Assembly: GCA_030019105.1 (NCBI GenBank)
Contig: JASEGY010000020.1
Coordinates: 4,533-12,089, forward strand
Source: a bacterium
Lineage (GTDB): Bacteria > UBA9089 > JASEGY01
Direction of reading: 5' to 3'
Length of the DNA: 7,557 nucleotides
A program made the translations under genes and the position numbers. Shown here in pieces: positions 5,575 to 7,557 of this stretch. The notes beneath the pieces were generated by a model. The model saw nothing but the letters and a program-made list of their open reading frames with translations, did no database searches and was not told the DNA's origin. Each line of letters starts with the position of its first letter. The stretch's first letter is position 1.

Positions 5575-5921
5575 TTAGATTTTTACAAGCCAATCTGCAA
5601 GTTTTGTTTTGATCCGTAACAGCCTTTTCGAGCCAATTTCTCCTATTGAGCCAAGCAACATCCTTCCTTCAACTACAGCAAGTCGCCCAACTCGAATAAG
5701 GCTTTCGACCTTTAACCCAGAACGTGAGAAATCAGCAGCATCTTCGTGATGATTTCATCAAACCCTTCGACATAATGCCGTATCTGTGACGAAATCATAC
5801 ATATAAGCCAATCATCGTACCGGCCTGGAAATCTACCAATCAGCAAAGCTGGCCGTGGTTCCCCATATACCTGATTGGTCTGGGGAAAATTAAAAAGAAC
5901 GATTTGCCCTGATTTTCTCAT
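5575..5921 (-). pseudogene. PemK/MazF-like endoribonuclease toxin gene with a single frameshift
   Basis: The first frame gives GQIVLFNFPQTNQVYGEPRPALLIG (residues 5-29), the SH3-like start and RPAL motif of PemK/MazF mRNA interferases, and runs to VEGFDEIIT before stopping after 69 aa. From 5745 the next frame continues the family: EDAADFSRSGLKVESLIRVG, then RLAVVEGRMLLGSIGEIGSK and RLLRIKTKLADWLVKI, ending at TAA (5577-5575). Joined, they make about 115 aa, the normal size, so one base has been lost near 5745-5748. The conservation of the second half points to a recent mutation, a sequencing error or, less likely, programmed frameshifting. The start overlaps the upstream antitoxin stop (ATGA), as in coupled TA pairs. 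If the frameshift is real the toxin is probably inactive. Confidence 0.88.
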
Positions 5922-6145
5922 GAAAATACTTCCTTCAAATCTACAGTGGTATAGTTGGGAGCATCTTCGTCTTCCATCCCACGCATCGCCAAGGATAACG
6001 ATATATCTGACCAGGTAAGGTCATCTTGAATTATGATCTCACGTTTTGCTTTCGACTCAAGGTATTCAACAAAGTCAAGTACTTCTACCTGATGTCTCTG
6101 GGGTAACTTTTGTAAATGTTGATATATTTCCTCTGTAACGCTCAT
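5918..6145 (-). CDS. DUF2281-like antitoxin partner of the PemK-like toxin
   Basis: This is a 75-aa protein. The N-terminus, EEIYQHLQKLPQRHQVEVLDFVEYLESK (residues 5-32), is the amphipathic helical DUF2281 pattern. The C-terminal half has WSDISLSLAMRGMEDED and ends in DLKEVFS, an acidic tail suited to binding a basic toxin. AGGAGG lies 7 nt before the ATG, and the stop overlaps the toxin ATG by four bases, so the two are one operon. An antitoxin role is inferred from size, acidity and pairing. It remains intact although the toxin frame is broken. It begins 75 bp downstream of argJ with no clear terminator between them. Confidence 0.8.
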   Translation of the reverse strand: MSVTEEIYQHLQKLPQRHQVEVLDFVEYLESKAKREIIIQDDLTWSDISLSLAMRGMEDEDAPNYTTVDLKEVFS

Positions 6146-6220
6146 AAGTTAGCCTCCTATGTCTAAATAAAATTACCGCTCAACGTAAACGGCCACATCT
6201 GTCGGCACTTAATTACTAAC

Positions 6221-7471
6221 TTACGTCCGATAATGGGCATTGATCTTCACGTATTCCGGCGAGAGATCGCATCCCCAGGCAGTGGCCTCTGCCTTGCCCA
6301 GATCCAGATCAATATCTATTCTAATCTCCTTCTGTTCCATAATTGAAGCTACCTTAGCCGGATCAAATGTTGCTCCACATCCATTTCTAAACATCAATTG
6401 ATCCCCGAAGTAAATATCAACCTCTTCCGGTTCCATTTCTTCCCCCGCCTGGCCCAGAGCAGCCATAATCCGCCCTACATTAGGATCGCACCCGTAAAAG
6501 GCTGCCTTGACTAAATTTGACCCGGCTACTGCCCGGGCAAACTGTCTGGCATCTTCTTCGATTAGCGCCCCCTTAACCCTGACTTCTAATAGCTTTGTGG
6601 CCCCTTCCCCATCAGCCGGAATCTGTTTGGCCAGGTCAATGCTGAGTTCATCCAGGGCCGCTTGAAAGAGGTCGAATTCTTTGCCGGGGTAAGTGATCTC
6701 CTCCCCTTCCGCTGTTGTCGCCAGACCATTGGCCATGATAGCCACCATATCGTTAGTGCTCATATCGCCATCTACTGTAATCATATTAAAGGACCGGTCT
6801 ACGGAATGGAGGAGAGCCTTTTTTAAAAGCTCCGGGCTGATCAAGGCATCCGTGGTAATGAAAGCCAGCATAGTCGCCAAGCCCGGATGGATCATGCCGG
6901 CGCCTTTGGCTATCCCCCCCAGGGTAATCTTTCGACCAAAGAGCTCCAGTTCCAGGGCCGCCTCCTTAGGTCTGGTGTCGGTAGTCATAATCGCCCGGGC
7001 CGCATCTGCTCCACCACTGCTGCTCAGATTAGCAGCGGCCTCTTTTATCCCTTGTTCTATCTTCTCTATATGCAGCCGGGGGCCAATCTTTCCGGTTGAA
7101 GCCACCAAAACAGATGTCTCAGGGATATTAAGCTCAGTCGCGGTTAGTTTCGCCATGCGAGCTGCATCCTCAATGCCCTGCTCCCCAGTACAGCAGTTGG
7201 CAAGACCGCTGTTGACCACTATTGCCTGAATCCGGCCATCCAGGATATGTTCTTCACTGATCAGCAAGGGGGCGGCCTTGACCTTATTGCTGGTAAAGAC
7301 AGCCGCAGCAGCGGCTGGAACCTCAGAATAAATGAGGGCCAGGTCTTTGCCCTCGGCTTTAATCCCACATCTAACCCCGGAGGCGCTAAAGCCTTTCGGC
7401 GCGGTGACACTTCTTATTGCGGATTGCGCACCCACTTCGTGGGTACCCGGGATTGCGGATTGTTTTTTCAT
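6221..7471 (-). CDS. argJ: Bifunctional glutamate N-acetyltransferase / ornithine acetyltransferase
   Basis: ArgJ moves the acetyl group from N-acetylornithine to glutamate (and, in bifunctional forms, from acetyl-CoA), running the cyclic arginine pathway in the cytoplasm. The protein is 416 aa, full length. KGAGMIHPGLATMLAF (189-204) holds the self-cleavage site between Ala199 and Thr200; Thr200 becomes the N-terminal nucleophile of the beta chain. Thr126-Gly127 in ASTGKIG are the oxyanion-hole residues. The C-terminus YVKINAHYRT is the conserved active-site tail. AGGAGT lies 8 nt upstream of the ATG. Residues 4-20 (QSAIPGTHEVGAQSAIR) are encoded by a repeat cassette, although the length before TAPKGF is within the family range. 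Whether it is bifunctional or monofunctional cannot be settled without seeing whether argA is in the genome. Confidence 0.96.
   Translation of the reverse strand: MKKQSAIPGTHEVGAQSAIRSVTAPKGFSASGVRCGIKAEGKDLALIYSEVPAAAAAVFTSNKVKAAPLLISEEHILDGRIQAIVVNSGLANCCTGEQGIEDAARMAKLTATELNIPETSVLVASTGKIGPRLHIEKIEQGIKEAAANLSSSGGADAARAIMTTDTRPKEAALELELFGRKITLGGIAKGAGMIHPGLATMLAFITTDALISPELLKKALLHSVDRSFNMITVDGDMSTNDMVAIMANGLATTAEGEEITYPGKEFDLFQAALDELSIDLAKQIPADGEGATKLLEVRVKGALIEEDARQFARAVAGSNLVKAAFYGCDPNVGRIMAALGQAGEEMEPEEVDIYFGDQLMFRNGCGATFDPAKVASIMEQKEIRIDIDLDLGKAEATAWGCDLSPEYVKINAHYRT
7416..7462. repeat. Repeat cassette inside the argJ N-terminal coding sequence
   Basis: Two direct copies of ATTGCGGATTG (7416-7426 and 7452-7462) flank a hairpin with arms ACCCAC (7430-7435) and GTGGGT (7439-7444) and loop TTC. 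ATTGCGG followed by ATTG again gives a 7-bp period, as in the intergenic arrays. The cassette keeps frame and encodes roughly residues 4-19 of ArgJ, before the conserved TAPKGF. No usable start codon follows it in frame, so it must be translated. Confidence 0.75.
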
Positions 7472-7490
7472 CTGAAGATACTCCTATTGG

Positions 7491-7557
7491 CCTTGTTCAT
7501 CGTTTCGGCCACTCAAGTCGAAAATGGGAAATGGGAAATTAGGAAATGGGAAGTATG
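7491..7557 (-). repeat. argJ leader element shared with nrdJ, copy 2, with AAATGGG heptamers
   Basis: 7491-7537 repeats the nrdJ leader element with one mismatch and ends 19 nt before the argJ start. The heptamers run on to the window edge: AAATGGG twice, an 8-bp variant AAATTAGG, AAATGGG, then AAGTATG. The ATGAAC in the motif opens an 11-codon frame, MNKANRSIFR plus TGA (7500-7468), whose stop overlaps the argJ ATG (ATGA). The element may continue beyond the window. Confidence 0.8.

Noticed and set aside
5712..5921. Intact 69-aa protein as a complete short toxin
   Set aside because: The continuation of the PemK family in the adjacent frame shows that it is the front part of a frameshifted gene.

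Overview
The window reads as a bacterial chromosome segment in which every recognisable gene lies on the minus strand. Conserved housekeeping genes are separated by intergenic DNA full of small repeats. The gene set (a class II, B12-dependent ribonucleotide reductase, bifunctional ArgJ, an Fpg/Nei-type glycosylase and two toxin-antitoxin modules of the UPF0175/DUF3368 and DUF2281/PemK kinds) fits a free-living, probably anaerobic or microaerophilic bacterium. The repeat style resembles that of uncultured lineages, but no phylum can be fixed from the sequence alone.

Layout from low to high coordinate, so each gene is upstream of the one before it: a repeat copy containing a REPIN-like hairpin (3-123); a divergent formamidopyrimidine-DNA glycosylase (252-1076); a PIN-domain toxin and UPF0175 antitoxin pair (1118-1612, 1605-1862), with a candidate promoter/operator and the last codons of a second, degenerate antitoxin just upstream; a small zinc-ribbon membrane protein (1998-2384); a palindromic element (2375-2478); nrdJ (2504-4798) with a convincing promoter and a possible NrdR box; a gene-free stretch of about 0.78 kb (4799-5574) carrying repeats, a hairpin, an orphan plus-strand promoter candidate and the second copy of the long repeat; a PemK/MazF-like toxin broken by a one-base frameshift (5575-5921) and its DUF2281-like antitoxin (5918-6145); argJ (6221-7471); and an argJ leader that repeats the nrdJ leader.

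The genes do not form one pathway. NrdJ supplies deoxyribonucleotides, the glycosylase repairs oxidised bases, ArgJ runs the acetyl cycle of arginine synthesis, and the two TA modules are accessory.

The most unusual content is the non-coding sequence. (1) Almost every tandem repeat here has a period of exactly 7 bp, although the heptamers differ, and the two long repeat copies differ by one heptamer. (2) The motif TGGCCGAAACGATGAACAA recurs four times. Twice it lies within a 47-bp leader sequence shared by nrdJ and argJ, and twice it forms the ends of a palindromic element that supplies the start codon of the zinc-ribbon gene. (3) A heptamer-plus-hairpin cassette of the same style lies in frame inside the N-terminus of ArgJ.
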